A stretch of 64,000 bases of DNA. It comes from Aquificota bacterium (GTDB taxonomy: Bacteria; Aquificota; Aquificia; Aquificales; Hydrogenothermaceae). Of the stretch, positions 26,819-34,212 are shown one piece after another. The notes below the pieces were generated by a model. It had not been told where the DNA came from and made no database searches. It saw only the letters and a program-made list of their open reading frames with translations. A program made the translations under genes and the position numbers. The stretch is from assembly GCA_013153635.1 (NCBI GenBank), contig JAADDZ010000003.1, forward strand, positions 1 to 64,000, read 5' to 3'. The stretch's first letter is position 1. Each line of letters begins with the position of its first letter.

Positions 26819-27898
26819 TTATTGAATAAAAACATTTCCTAAAAATGCTAACGGCTTTACTCCTGTATAAAAACCAAACGGAAGTTTCATATTGTACTTA
26901 TACGCTACAAAAGTATAAAACCCTTCTTTTTTTGGTTTTATCACCAAAGAGTTTGTATCGTGAGCGCTATATATCTGTCCATTTTTGTATACTACAATTA
27001 AAATATCTTGATTATCTAATGTGATAAAAATCTTTGGATTCTTCTCTACAGAGACAAGACTCCCTATAGGCTTTGTATCTCCACCCTCTTCTACAAAAAT
27101 GTCTCCTTTAAAATCTCTTGAAAAGATAGAGATAGTGTTCCCATTTTTTAAGGCATCAAATATCAGACTTTTGGAAAATGAAATATCTGAAGTTAGTTCT
27201 TGTGATAGATAGATTTTATTTAGTACTAGCGGTAGTGTGTAATTCACATCTAAAAAGGATATTGTTCCTTTTGTCTCTAAAAATTTTAATCTGCTGTAGA
27301 ATCCAACACCTGAAAGAAAACATGGATTATTTGAGAATCTTTTAAAGTCTAAATTAACGCTTACAAAATCTGTCAATTGGTCGTAAGCCTTCTTTTCATC
27401 AAAAAAGGAAAATAAGAAAAATTTAAATAAGGAAGATACATGTAACAAGTCAAAATTCACAGATTTAGTAAGATTAAACAGCTCATAACAGCTAGCATTA
27501 CTATCTTTGGATACAGAAAACTCATCATAAAAGTTTATGCCATTTTTTGTATAACATCTAGAGATTAGTATCTTGTCTCCGTAGATACCTTCTAAACGAG
27601 AAGATAGATATGTACAGTCTGACAAAAAAGCAATATCTATATTGTTTTTCATAAGAGCTTTTAAAAGCTCTTTCTCTCCTATGGTGGATAATCCAGATTT
27701 ATTAGTGTATACATCATATACAATAGAATACGATTTTAGAGACTCTTGCGGCATACTAGCTTTAGCTGGTTCATAAGGAGATACAGAAAAATGCTTTAAG
27801 GGAAGGAAGACATCTAAATTAAAAAAAATCAAGAATGCAAAAATCCCAAAAACGAAAAACTTCCATCTGTTTGTTGAGTTTTTTTGTCCAATATTCAT
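26819..27898 (-). CDS. Membrane-anchored protein resembling a degenerate PHP-domain phosphoesterase
   Basis: A 359 aa protein with one N-terminal membrane helix (residues 13-32) and a long extracytoplasmic part. I recognise the outline of a PHP-domain protein: VYDVYTNKSG in place of the usual D-x-H-x-H strand, ALMKNNIDIAFLSD in place of the DH-containing one, and a C-terminal beta-sandwich (GFYTFVAYKY...GVKPLAFLGNVFIQ) like the tail that ends in SNPIYV in PHP proteins. The metal-binding histidines are replaced by Tyr, Asn and others, so catalysis is doubtful. It lies 12 bp from kdsB and 10 bp from thiG. Assignment is tentative. Confidence 0.5.
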   Translation of the reverse strand: MNIGQKNSTNRWKFFVFGIFAFLIFFNLDVFLPLKHFSVSPYEPAKASMPQESLKSYSIVYDVYTNKSGLSTIGEKELLKALMKNNIDIAFLSDCTYLSSRLEGIYGDKILISRCYTKNGINFYDEFSVSKDSNASCYELFNLTKSVNFDLLHVSSLFKFFLFSFFDEKKAYDQLTDFVSVNLDFKRFSNNPCFLSGVGFYSRLKFLETKGTISFLDVNYTLPLVLNKIYLSQELTSDISFSKSLIFDALKNGNTISIFSRDFKGDIFVEEGGDTKPIGSLVSVEKNPKIFITLDNQDILIVVYKNGQIYSAHDTNSLVIKPKKEGFYTFVAYKYNMKLPFGFYTGVKPLAFLGNVFIQ

Positions 27899-27908
27899 TG
27901 AAGTATCC

Positions 27909-28709
27909 TTATCTTCCTATAACACCTTCTATCGGTGAAGAGGCTGAAGCATACATCTTTTTGGGAATCCTACCTGCAAGGTACGCTAACCTTCCAGCTC
28001 TTACAGCATACTTCATAGCTACTGCCATTTTTATGGGGTCTTTAGCTTCAGCTATTGCTGTGTTCATCAATACTCCATCGACTCCTAGTTCCATAACTAT
28101 TGCCGCATCAGAGGCAGTACCTATACCAGCATCAACTATTACAGGAACAGAAACAGCCTCTTTTATAAACAAGATATTGTACGGATTTTGCAAACCTAAA
28201 CCAGAACCAATGGGAGCCGCTAACGGCATAACAGCGGCACAACCTATATCTTCAAATTTTTTCGCCATTATTGGGTCATCTGTAATGTAAGGTAAAACTG
28301 TAAATCCTTCTTTTACAAGAATTTCTGCCGCTTTTAATGTTTGAATCATGTCTGGATATAGAGTTTTTTGGTCTCCTATAACTTCTAATTTTACAAATCC
28401 ATGTCCTAGAGCTTCTCGTGCTAATTTTGCAGTAAGTACAGCTTCCTCTGCTGTATAACAGCCAGCTGTATTTGGCAGTATCATTATCTTTGAAGTATCT
28501 ATAAAATCTAATAGATTTGGTTTGTTTGGGTCTGTGATATTTACTCTTCGTACAGCAACGGTTATGATTTGTGCTTCTGAAGCTTCTGTAGCCTCTTTTG
28601 TTTGCTGAAAATCTTTGTATTTCCCAGAACCAACGATAAGTCTCGATGTGAATTCTCTGTCCCCAATAACAAGTTTGTCATTCTTTAGAAGCTCCTGTTC
28701 GTTTATCAT
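27909..28709 (-). CDS. thiG: Thiazole synthase
   Basis: Forms the thiazole phosphate of thiamine from DXP, dehydroglycine and ThiS-thiocarboxylate. TIM-barrel of 266 aa. [22 protein letters not shown] (Schiff-base Lys region), [31 protein letters not shown] and [20 protein letters not shown] are all conserved. No TPP riboswitch is seen in the 67 bp upstream. ThiS is not adjacent. Confidence 0.95.
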   Translation of the reverse strand: MINEQELLKNDKLVIGDREFTSRLIVGSGKYKDFQQTKEATEASEAQIITVAVRRVNITDPNKPNLLDFIDTSKIMILPNTAGCYTAEEAVLTAKLAREALGHGFVKLEVIGDQKTLYPDMIQTLKAAEILVKEGFTVLPYITDDPIMAKKFEDIGCAAVMPLAAPIGSGLGLQNPYNILFIKEAVSVPVIVDAGIGTASDAAIVMELGVDGVLMNTAIAEAKDPIKMAVAMKYAVRAGRLAYLAGRIPKKMYASASSPIEGVIGR

Positions 28710-28776
28710 CTGCTAGACCTCCTGTTATTTTGATAAAAAGTATAATTTTTTTTAAATTTTTCAAAAAATATATAAA

Positions 28777-29931
28777 TCATAAAAGAAATCTATCACTTTG
28801 GTATGGAAGCAATTCTAAACCCTTTATGTTAGGGTTTTCCACATTTTTGTACTGCACTAAGATTTTAAATTTTTCTCCCATTCCCTTTGGTAAAATCAAT
28901 GTTTTCAACCGATTTATTCTCTCAAAAGATGCATAATCATCTTTCTCTTGGAGTTGTGCAATTATATCCATCAAACCTAAATTCGTCAAAAAATGTGCTT
29001 GGTCAGTAAAACCAAGAGTTTTAAGACCTACTTTTTCTCCATAAAATTTTAATGCTGAAAAATTTACATGAGCGGTAATATCTTGAAGACCAACATTTTC
29101 ATAGAAATTTTCTGAATACTGATGTTTGTAATAACACAGCAACGTCCCTTTCATTCTGTAATGTTTGTATAGTTCTTTTGACGGATAACCATAATCTATA
29201 GTTAGTATGTAACCTCTATCTAACTTCTTCCCTATATCTTGGATATATTTTTTTGCATCTAGGTTCACTTCGGTAGTCATTCCCTCTGGAATATCTATCT
29301 TTAGTTCGTCTAAATACTCCAAAATCTCATGCCTTGGTTCTTTTTCTAACTCTATAACATAGTTATCTTTATCTACAGTCAGAAAAATCTCGAATATTTT
29401 TCCACCTCTCTTTCTAATCATATGTACCGGAAAGGAATCAAAAAGCTCATTAGAAAACATAATCCCTGTTATACCCTTCTCTTCTATATCTTCTATATCT
29501 TGCAACCATCTAATATTAGAAAACCCTTTAAGGAGTTCTTTTTGCTGTTTTATATGATAAGGGGATTTTTCAATCAAGATATATTCTGTTTTTTGATATA
29601 TCTGGGGATATGTATTTTCTAAATAACTCAAAATATCATGGGCTAGATAGCCCTTACCTGCACCAATCTCCACAATAGAAAATGTCTCTTTCTTTAGCTT
29701 GGAAAACATCTCTACAAACTGCTTGGCTAGGAGTTCACCAAAAGCTTTATCTACTTCAGAACTAGTAAAAAAATCCCCATATCCACCGATTTTGTCTTTT
29801 TTTGAGGTATAATAACCTAACTTTGGATAATATAAAGCCATATCCATAAAATCTCTAAAAGATATAGAACCTTCTTCTTTTATTCTATCTTTGATTAAAG
29901 AGACAAGTTCTGGTTTTCCAGACAGCTTCAT
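28777..29931 (-). CDS. SAM-dependent methyltransferase, MidA/NDUFAF7 family
   Basis: A 384 aa class I methyltransferase of the MidA group, whose eukaryotic member methylates an arginine of complex I. Motifs seen are FRDFMDMALYYPKLGYYTS near the N-terminus, GDFFTSSEV, IVEIGAGKGYLAHDIL (SAM glycine loop) and FSNELFDSFPVHM (NE-DAxP-like motif). It precedes thiG on the same strand with a 67-bp gap. A bacterial substrate is not established. Confidence 0.87.
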   Translation of the reverse strand: MKLSGKPELVSLIKDRIKEEGSISFRDFMDMALYYPKLGYYTSKKDKIGGYGDFFTSSEVDKAFGELLAKQFVEMFSKLKKETFSIVEIGAGKGYLAHDILSYLENTYPQIYQKTEYILIEKSPYHIKQQKELLKGFSNIRWLQDIEDIEEKGITGIMFSNELFDSFPVHMIRKRGGKIFEIFLTVDKDNYVIELEKEPRHEILEYLDELKIDIPEGMTTEVNLDAKKYIQDIGKKLDRGYILTIDYGYPSKELYKHYRMKGTLLCYYKHQYSENFYENVGLQDITAHVNFSALKFYGEKVGLKTLGFTDQAHFLTNLGLMDIIAQLQEKDDYASFERINRLKTLILPKGMGEKFKILVQYKNVENPNIKGLELLPYQSDRFLL

Positions 29932-29940
29932 ATCACAAAT

Positions 29941-30387
29941 CTATCTCATATTAGGAGGTAAAAAATCTTTTGGATACATATCTAGCTCTTTTTTCATCTT
30001 TTCTATGAGAGCTTTAAACTTCTCTGCCCTTAGAATCCATGTCTCCATAAAATCTTTTGAGCTTGGAAATTCACACAAAATATCATTATACTGACTCAAC
30101 CTATAATCAATAAAATTTATGATGTAATCAAGCATCTCTTTTAATTTATCCATCTGCTTTGCATATATAAAGATGTCCTTTAACATCTCTTTTCTTTCCC
30201 TTATACCAACCTCGACGCCTATAGCATTTGCAAGGTCTTTTATATCGTATCTAGATATGTATATCCCACTTTTAGATGGAGTAGTAAGTATAGATAAAAT
30301 TTTGTCAAATTCACTTTGTTCTTGGTTTTGCATGAATTTCATATTAGTTTGGAAAGGGTTTTTCATAAGGTCTTCATCTTTGAACAT
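29941..30387 (-). CDS. Conserved hypothetical protein, mostly helical
   Basis: I do not recognise this 148 aa protein. It is predicted to be mainly alpha-helical, charged and cytoplasmic, with no signal peptide, membrane helix or metal-binding motif. SD GAGGT lies just before the ATG. It is 9 bp upstream of the MidA-type gene on the same strand and likely co-transcribed. An accessory role to that methyltransferase or an unrelated Aquificota-specific function are both possible. Confidence 0.75.
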   Translation of the reverse strand: MFKDEDLMKNPFQTNMKFMQNQEQSEFDKILSILTTPSKSGIYISRYDIKDLANAIGVEVGIRERKEMLKDIFIYAKQMDKLKEMLDYIINFIDYRLSQYNDILCEFPSSKDFMETWILRAEKFKALIEKMKKELDMYPKDFLPPNMR

Positions 30388-30469
30388 TGTTTACCTCATA
30401 TAAAATTATTGATAATATACAATATACACCTATTTTTAATTATTTAAAATTAGCAAAAATAGGATTGAG

Positions 30470-31540
30470 ATGGAAAAAATTAACCTAAAAGACCTAAACT
30501 ACAAAGAACTAAAAGACTGGGTATTAAACCAAAACTGGAAACCCTTTAGAGCTAACCAAATTGCCAAATGGCTATACACAAAAAAGGTAGATTCGTATGA
30601 TAAAATGACAGACATCTCAAAAGATATAAGAGAAATTTTAAAAAAACATACCCAATTTGATTCCCTACAGCTAGTATCATACAAAAAATCCACGAAAGAT
30701 GGAAGCATAAAATTTCTATGGAGATTAAAAGATAAAAACACAATAGAAACTGTCTTTATACCAGAAGACAACCATAATACCCTATGTGTATCAACACAGG
30801 TTGGTTGTGCAGTTGGGTGTAAGTTTTGCTTCACAACAAAAGATGGTCTTATAAGAAACCTATCTACAGCAGAAATAGTTGACCAATATCTACAGGTACA
30901 AAGATTTGTAGGTCTAGAACCTGAAAAAAGAATATCCAATATCGTCTACATGGGAATGGGAGAACCTCTTGCTAACTACGAAAATGTAAAAAAATCTATC
31001 CAAATCTTAACAGATAAAAACCTAGCAGGCTTATCTAATAGAAAAATAACTATATCCTCTAGCGGTATTATCCACCAGATATTAAAAATGTATAACGATA
31101 AAGAATTCCCCCAAGTAAGATTAGCTATATCTTTAAATGCTCCTGACCAGAAAACAAGAGAAGAGATAATGCCTATCTCCCAAACAAACAAACTCCAAGA
31201 ACTGATGAAAGTTATAGACAACCTCCCATTAAAAGCTGGATACAGAATAATGTTAGAATATGTATTACTAAAAGGGATAAACGACAGACCTCACCACGCT
31301 CATAAACTAGCCAAACTCATTGGAAAAAACAAAAAGAAATTCAAAGTAAATCTAATACCATTTAACCCCTATCCAGAAGCTTTATATGAAAGACCCGAAG
31401 AAAAAGATATACTACTTTTTCAAAAAATACTGTGGGATTACGATATAAGTGCGTTTATCAGATGGAGCAAAGGACAAGATATATCTGCCGCCTGTGGTCA
31501 ACTTAGAAAAAAGGAAATCAGTAACCTTATAAAGATATAA
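30470..31540 (+). CDS. rlmN: Dual-specificity rRNA/tRNA adenine C2-methyltransferase
   Basis: Radical SAM enzyme methylating A2503 of 23S rRNA and A37 of some tRNAs. Seen are an N-terminal helical domain with FRANQIAKWLY, the cluster motif CAVGCKFCFTTKDG (C-x3-C-x2-C), YMGMGEPLANYENV, LAISLNAPD, and a C-terminal AACGQL that carries the methyl-bearing Cys. The 356 aa length is standard. The gene is divergent from the hypothetical gene at 30387. Confidence 0.96.
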   Translation: MEKINLKDLNYKELKDWVLNQNWKPFRANQIAKWLYTKKVDSYDKMTDISKDIREILKKHTQFDSLQLVSYKKSTKDGSIKFLWRLKDKNTIETVFIPEDNHNTLCVSTQVGCAVGCKFCFTTKDGLIRNLSTAEIVDQYLQVQRFVGLEPEKRISNIVYMGMGEPLANYENVKKSIQILTDKNLAGLSNRKITISSSGIIHQILKMYNDKEFPQVRLAISLNAPDQKTREEIMPISQTNKLQELMKVIDNLPLKAGYRIMLEYVLLKGINDRPHHAHKLAKLIGKNKKKFKVNLIPFNPYPEALYERPEEKDILLFQKILWDYDISAFIRWSKGQDISAACGQLRKKEISNLIKI

Positions 31541-31557
31541 ATCGAAAGGAGAAGAAA

Positions 31558-31737
31558 ATGGGAGGAGAAGACAATACAATAAATCATGCAGTAATGGGAA
31601 TCATACACTTAGTAGGGTGGTCTATAGTAATAGGTCTTATCATATACTTTTTCAAAAAACATAAAAAAGAAGCTAAAGAGGACGAAAGAATGAAAAAATG
31701 GATACAAAAACAAAACAGCAGAAAAGAAAATGGATAA
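31558..31737 (+). CDS. Small membrane protein, 59 aa
   Basis: Starts with an acidic stretch (MGGEDNTINH), has one hydrophobic helix at about residues 12-31 and a strongly basic cytoplasmic tail (FFKKHKKEAKE...). The start is well supported by SD AAGGAG 8 bp upstream. No recognised family. The size and topology resemble small subunits or assembly factors of respiratory complexes, but nothing more specific can be read. Overlaps the next small gene by 8 bp. Confidence 0.65.
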   Translation: MGGEDNTINHAVMGIIHLVGWSIVIGLIIYFFKKHKKEAKEDERMKKWIQKQNSRKENG

Positions 31738-31852
31738 ACCAACCTTTGTAATTTCCGCTTTGTTGTTCGTAATTTTTTCAGTATTAATAATATTTTTCCT
31801 TATAAAAGAAGGAATCAAATATTATAAAAATAATAAAGATAAAGAAGTATGA
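31730..31852 (+). CDS. Small membrane protein, 40 aa
   Basis: Single hydrophobic helix at residues 6-25 followed by a basic tail (KEGIKYYKNNKDKEV). The ATG at 31730 overlaps the end of the 59 aa gene, a layout consistent with coupled translation of a two-protein membrane unit. Positive-inside charges place the C-terminus in the cytoplasm. Function unknown. Confidence 0.5.
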   Translation: MDKPTFVISALLFVIFSVLIIFFLIKEGIKYYKNNKDKEV

Positions 31853-31874
31853 AATATGTTAAGCATCTTTACAC

Positions 31875-31893
31875 ATGTAAAATATATTTACAT
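31875..31893. promoter_or_regulatory. Candidate enhancer site ATGTAAA-N5-TTTACAT (site 3)
   Basis: A perfect 7-bp inverted repeat with a 5-bp centre, midpoint about 211 bp upstream of the predicted sigma-54 start at 32095. It shares the TGTAAA-N5-TTTACA core with sites 1, 2 and 4. An extra TTTACA half-site lies 2 bp to its left (31868-31873). Confidence 0.6.
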
Positions 31894-31965
31894 ATTTTAA
31901 CAACTTAAAAAATTTTTATAACGTTTATACACTTATGTAAAAATACAGCATAAATATTCTCGATT

Positions 31966-31986
31966 TTTGTAAACTTAATTTACAAA
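31966..31986. promoter_or_regulatory. Candidate enhancer site TTTGTAAA-N5-TTTACAAA (site 4)
   Basis: A perfect 8-bp inverted repeat with a 5-bp centre, the longest of the four sites. Its midpoint is about 119 bp upstream of the predicted start of transcription, a normal distance for a sigma-54 activator. Confidence 0.62.
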
Positions 31987-32068
31987 CAGTTTTAGGTAGA
32001 GATTTTCCAATAATTTTAGATAAAAGATATACCTAAGTTAAGATTATTAAAACAAAGTGTTAAAATTA

Positions 32069-32085
32069 TTGGCATTTTTTTTGCG
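32069..32085 (+). promoter_or_regulatory. Sigma-54 (RpoN) promoter
   Basis: TTGGCATTTTTTTTGCG has GG at 32071-32072 and GC at 32083-32084, exactly 10 bases apart, with the TGGCA and TTGC blocks intact. It is as good a match as the promoter at 12059. It would drive the leader and possibly the diguanylate cyclase/outer-membrane gene pair. Confidence 0.8.
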
Positions 32086-32124
32086 TTAAGGACTTGCAAA
32101 AACTATAAAAGGTGGAGTGAGAAA

Positions 32125-32217
32125 GTGCTGATTTTTAGCGTAAAGTATTTTTTTTATATGAAAATCGTTTTATGGGATGAAGTTGAGAGTTCTTGTCGTT
32201 TGATACTTGGGTGTTAA
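32125..32217 (+). CDS. Possible 30-codon leader peptide downstream of the sigma-54 promoter
   Basis: A GTG at 32125 is preceded by GGTGGAGTGAG, a fair ribosome-binding sequence, and opens a 30-codon frame with a hydrophobic first half (LIFSVKYFFYMKIVLW) and two cysteines. It has no known homologue that I recognise. It may be a leader peptide, a small membrane protein, or chance within a non-coding RNA. Confidence 0.25.
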   Translation: MLIFSVKYFFYMKIVLWDEVESSCRLILGC

Positions 32218-32322
32218 AGCTAGATATATCAACACCGACTATCCTAGTATTCAAATCCATAGAAAATTAGAAAAAAATATGGTACAAAAGTATAATCTTA
32301 TTAAAACTATTTAAAATAGTAA

Positions 32323-33216
32323 ATGAGTTTTATTATGATAAAAGAAAACTGCATACCTGATGTAGAAGAGAGTGTTATCTTCCTGTTTAATTTTCTAAAA
32401 AAGAAAAGATATACAAAAAAAGATTTCTATAGGTTTTTAGACCACATCATAGAGCTAACGAATGCCGAATTTATAACCTTATACCCTAACCTAAATTACC
32501 CTTCAAAACCACCTATTGATATTAAAAACTTCACTATTAACCCGAAAAAAAATAATTTTAAATTCCAAGATTTTTATGTATATTCTTACAAATTCAAACA
32601 CCCGGTACATTTTAATAGAGCTATTCTATTTAAAAGAAGAAGATTTTCTAAAAAAGAACAAGAATTTCTAAAATCCCTGTTTTCCTTTTGGGATTTTGTA
32701 AATTTTGAGAGAAAACAAAAGGAAAAACTGAAAAAATATGTTTACGTTGATGTATTGACAGGTCTCTACAATAGGTACTTTCTTGAAAATGTAATCCCTA
32801 GAGAATTAAAAAAAGTAGAAAGGTATAATCAGCCCCTTAGTGTACTCTTTTTGGATATAGACAACTTTAAATACGTAAATGACCTATATGGACATGATGT
32901 TGGTGACGAAGTACTAAAGATAATAGGAAAAATATTCAAAGAAAATATAAGAAAAACAGACATACCTATAAGATATGGCGGAGATGAGTTTATAATATTT
33001 TTACCTTTTACACCAGAAAGCTCTGCTATTAAACTTGCCGAAAAAATAAAAAGCAAAATAAGTCAAGAAATAGAAAAAAAGTTAGGTATATATGTAACTT
33101 TGTCTATAAGCGTGTTAGAAGTTAAAAAAGAGGTAAATCTATCTAAGATTTTAAAAAAATTAGATAGTTTACTTTATACAGCAAAGGAAAAAGGTAAAGA
33201 TACAATTGTCTCATAA
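32323..33216 (+). CDS. Diguanylate cyclase (GGDEF)
   Basis: Makes the second messenger c-di-GMP. A 297 aa soluble protein whose first 130 residues are an unrecognised sensory region; the GGDEF domain starts at DVLTGLYNRYFLENV. Intact features are the Mg-binding LDIDNFKYVND, the active-site RYGGDEF, and the inhibitory RxxD site (RKTD) five residues upstream of GGDEF. No EAL domain. The ATG at 32323 has no SD and lies 2 bp after an inverted repeat; ATG 32335 is an alternative. It overlaps the next gene by 11 bp. Confidence 0.9.
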   Translation: MSFIMIKENCIPDVEESVIFLFNFLKKKRYTKKDFYRFLDHIIELTNAEFITLYPNLNYPSKPPIDIKNFTINPKKNNFKFQDFYVYSYKFKHPVHFNRAILFKRRRFSKKEQEFLKSLFSFWDFVNFERKQKEKLKKYVYVDVLTGLYNRYFLENVIPRELKKVERYNQPLSVLFLDIDNFKYVNDLYGHDVGDEVLKIIGKIFKENIRKTDIPIRYGGDEFIIFLPFTPESSAIKLAEKIKSKISQEIEKKLGIYVTLSISVLEVKKEVNLSKILKKLDSLLYTAKEKGKDTIVS

Positions 33217-34105
33217 TAAATTTTATGTCAGATATATTATATGTGTATTAATATTTCTCTTTTTATACAAGAGTGATACCTTTGCTAATTCAAGATTTTA
33301 TTCCAAAAAAGAGCTAGCTGTAGGTTTTTATTCAGGAGAAGTCCAAGGGATAAGAAGCGTAATTTTTAGACCTAACTATTTCTTTAGTGCTGTTTTAAAG
33401 GATAATGTTAGCGATAGTTTTAGATTTGAGTTTTTTTTAAGAACTCTTTACGGCGATGCTAGGACAGGAGATAGCGATATTGAAAACCAGTTTCTCCAAA
33501 CTGACATTTTTTTTAAGCTTTTTTACAAACTTCAAGATAAAAGAAATTTTAAGATACTAACTGGTTTCTTTTCGGAGATATACATACCATTAAAAGATTT
33601 TGTCCCCTTTATAACGGAGGTTCAAAAAGAATACGGTGCTGGAGAAGATAAAATCCCTACCGATAAACCATTTAATTTTGGAATTAATATAAGATTTGAT
33701 GGTATTTACGATAAATTTTTTTCTAGTTTAGAGATAGCTTATTACATATACGGTCATAGGGTTGCTCCTAATCTTGCTCCTATGGCTCCTCTTTTTGGTA
33801 TCTTTTGGGAAAATAGAGTCTTTTTCTTTGGTGATTTTTATAAACCTGTTTTTTCATTTTTTATAAACTCTGGGTTTATAATGCAAAAAAAATATGATGG
33901 AAGCAAGATTTTAACTAAACATGATTTTTTTGCAGGAACTAAAAGGGAATTTGATATAGAGATGGGAATAGATTACATCTTTAGAACTCATTATCATTTC
34001 TTTTTTGTTTTTTACGGTTACAATAACCTAAATAGAGGTTGGAGCAGAACAGAACCTCATGCCTTTAGAGATGGATTTTTTACTGGTGTAGGGTACATTT
34101 TTTAA
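33206..34105 (+). CDS. Predicted outer-membrane beta-barrel protein
   Basis: A 299 aa exported protein with a signal peptide ending near SDTFAN. The rest shows alternating aromatic/polar beta-strands and a C-terminal Phe (GVGYIF), the usual terminal signature of outer-membrane barrels. The sequence has similarities to phospholipase A1-like barrels but the catalytic motif is not evident to me. The start is TTG at 33206 inside the end of the cyclase gene; no better start is in frame. Its stop is immediately followed by the tRNA on the other strand. Confidence 0.7.
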   Translation: MSHNKFYVRYIICVLIFLFLYKSDTFANSRFYSKKELAVGFYSGEVQGIRSVIFRPNYFFSAVLKDNVSDSFRFEFFLRTLYGDARTGDSDIENQFLQTDIFFKLFYKLQDKRNFKILTGFFSEIYIPLKDFVPFITEVQKEYGAGEDKIPTDKPFNFGINIRFDGIYDKFFSSLEIAYYIYGHRVAPNLAPMAPLFGIFWENRVFFFGDFYKPVFSFFINSGFIMQKKYDGSKILTKHDFFAGTKREFDIEMGIDYIFRTHYHFFFVFYGYNNLNRGWSRTEPHAFRDGFFTGVGYIF

Positions 34106-34178
34106 TGGAGTCGGCGGGATTCGAACCCGCGACCTTTGCCATGCCGAGGCAACGCTCTCCCAGCTAAGCTACGACCCC
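34106..34178 (-). tRNA. tRNA-Ala (anticodon GGC), unusual C33
   Basis: A full cloverleaf of 73 nt without encoded CCA. The acceptor pairs GGGGTCG/CGACTCC with A73 and contains the G3:U70 pair that is the alanine identity element. The D stem is GCTT/GAGC, the T arm is GCGGG-TTCGAAT-CCCGC. The anticodon stem TTGCC/GGCAA encloses the loop TCGGCAT, giving GGC at 34-36 and C rather than the near-invariant U at 33. Confidence 0.95.
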
Positions 34179-34212
34179 ATTGTTATTTACTATTATACGC
34201 TATTTTTGTAGA

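Larger units (their letters stand above)
31853..32322. other. 470-bp gap with sigma-54 promoter, paired palindromes and a long leader
   Basis: This is the only gap over 300 bases in the window. It holds two TGTAAA-N5-TTTACA palindromes, a close sigma-54 promoter match at 32070, and about 230 bases from the predicted start of transcription to the diguanylate cyclase gene. The leader includes a possible 30-codon ORF and an interrupted inverted repeat (GGTGTT at about 32210 with AACACC at about 32231). A TATAAT at 32291 and the inverted repeat ACTATT-TAA-AATAGT at 32306-32320 lie just before the cyclase start. No c-di-GMP riboswitch signature was seen. Confidence 0.7.

Noticed and set aside
28710-28776. 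Possible TPP riboswitch before thiG
   Set aside because: The 67-bp space is an AT-rich run with no CTGAGA-type thi-box core.
31870-31879. TACA-CA-TGTA, matching the CopY/BlaI operator TACA-N2-TGTA
   Set aside because: It is formed by the left edge of palindrome site 3 plus a neighbouring half-site. No CopY/BlaI gene or its usual targets are near, and the 6-5-6 palindrome explains the sequence better.
32095-32322. c-di-GMP riboswitch before the diguanylate cyclase
   Set aside because: No GCAAAC/GEMM core or matching tetraloop-receptor pattern is visible in the leader.
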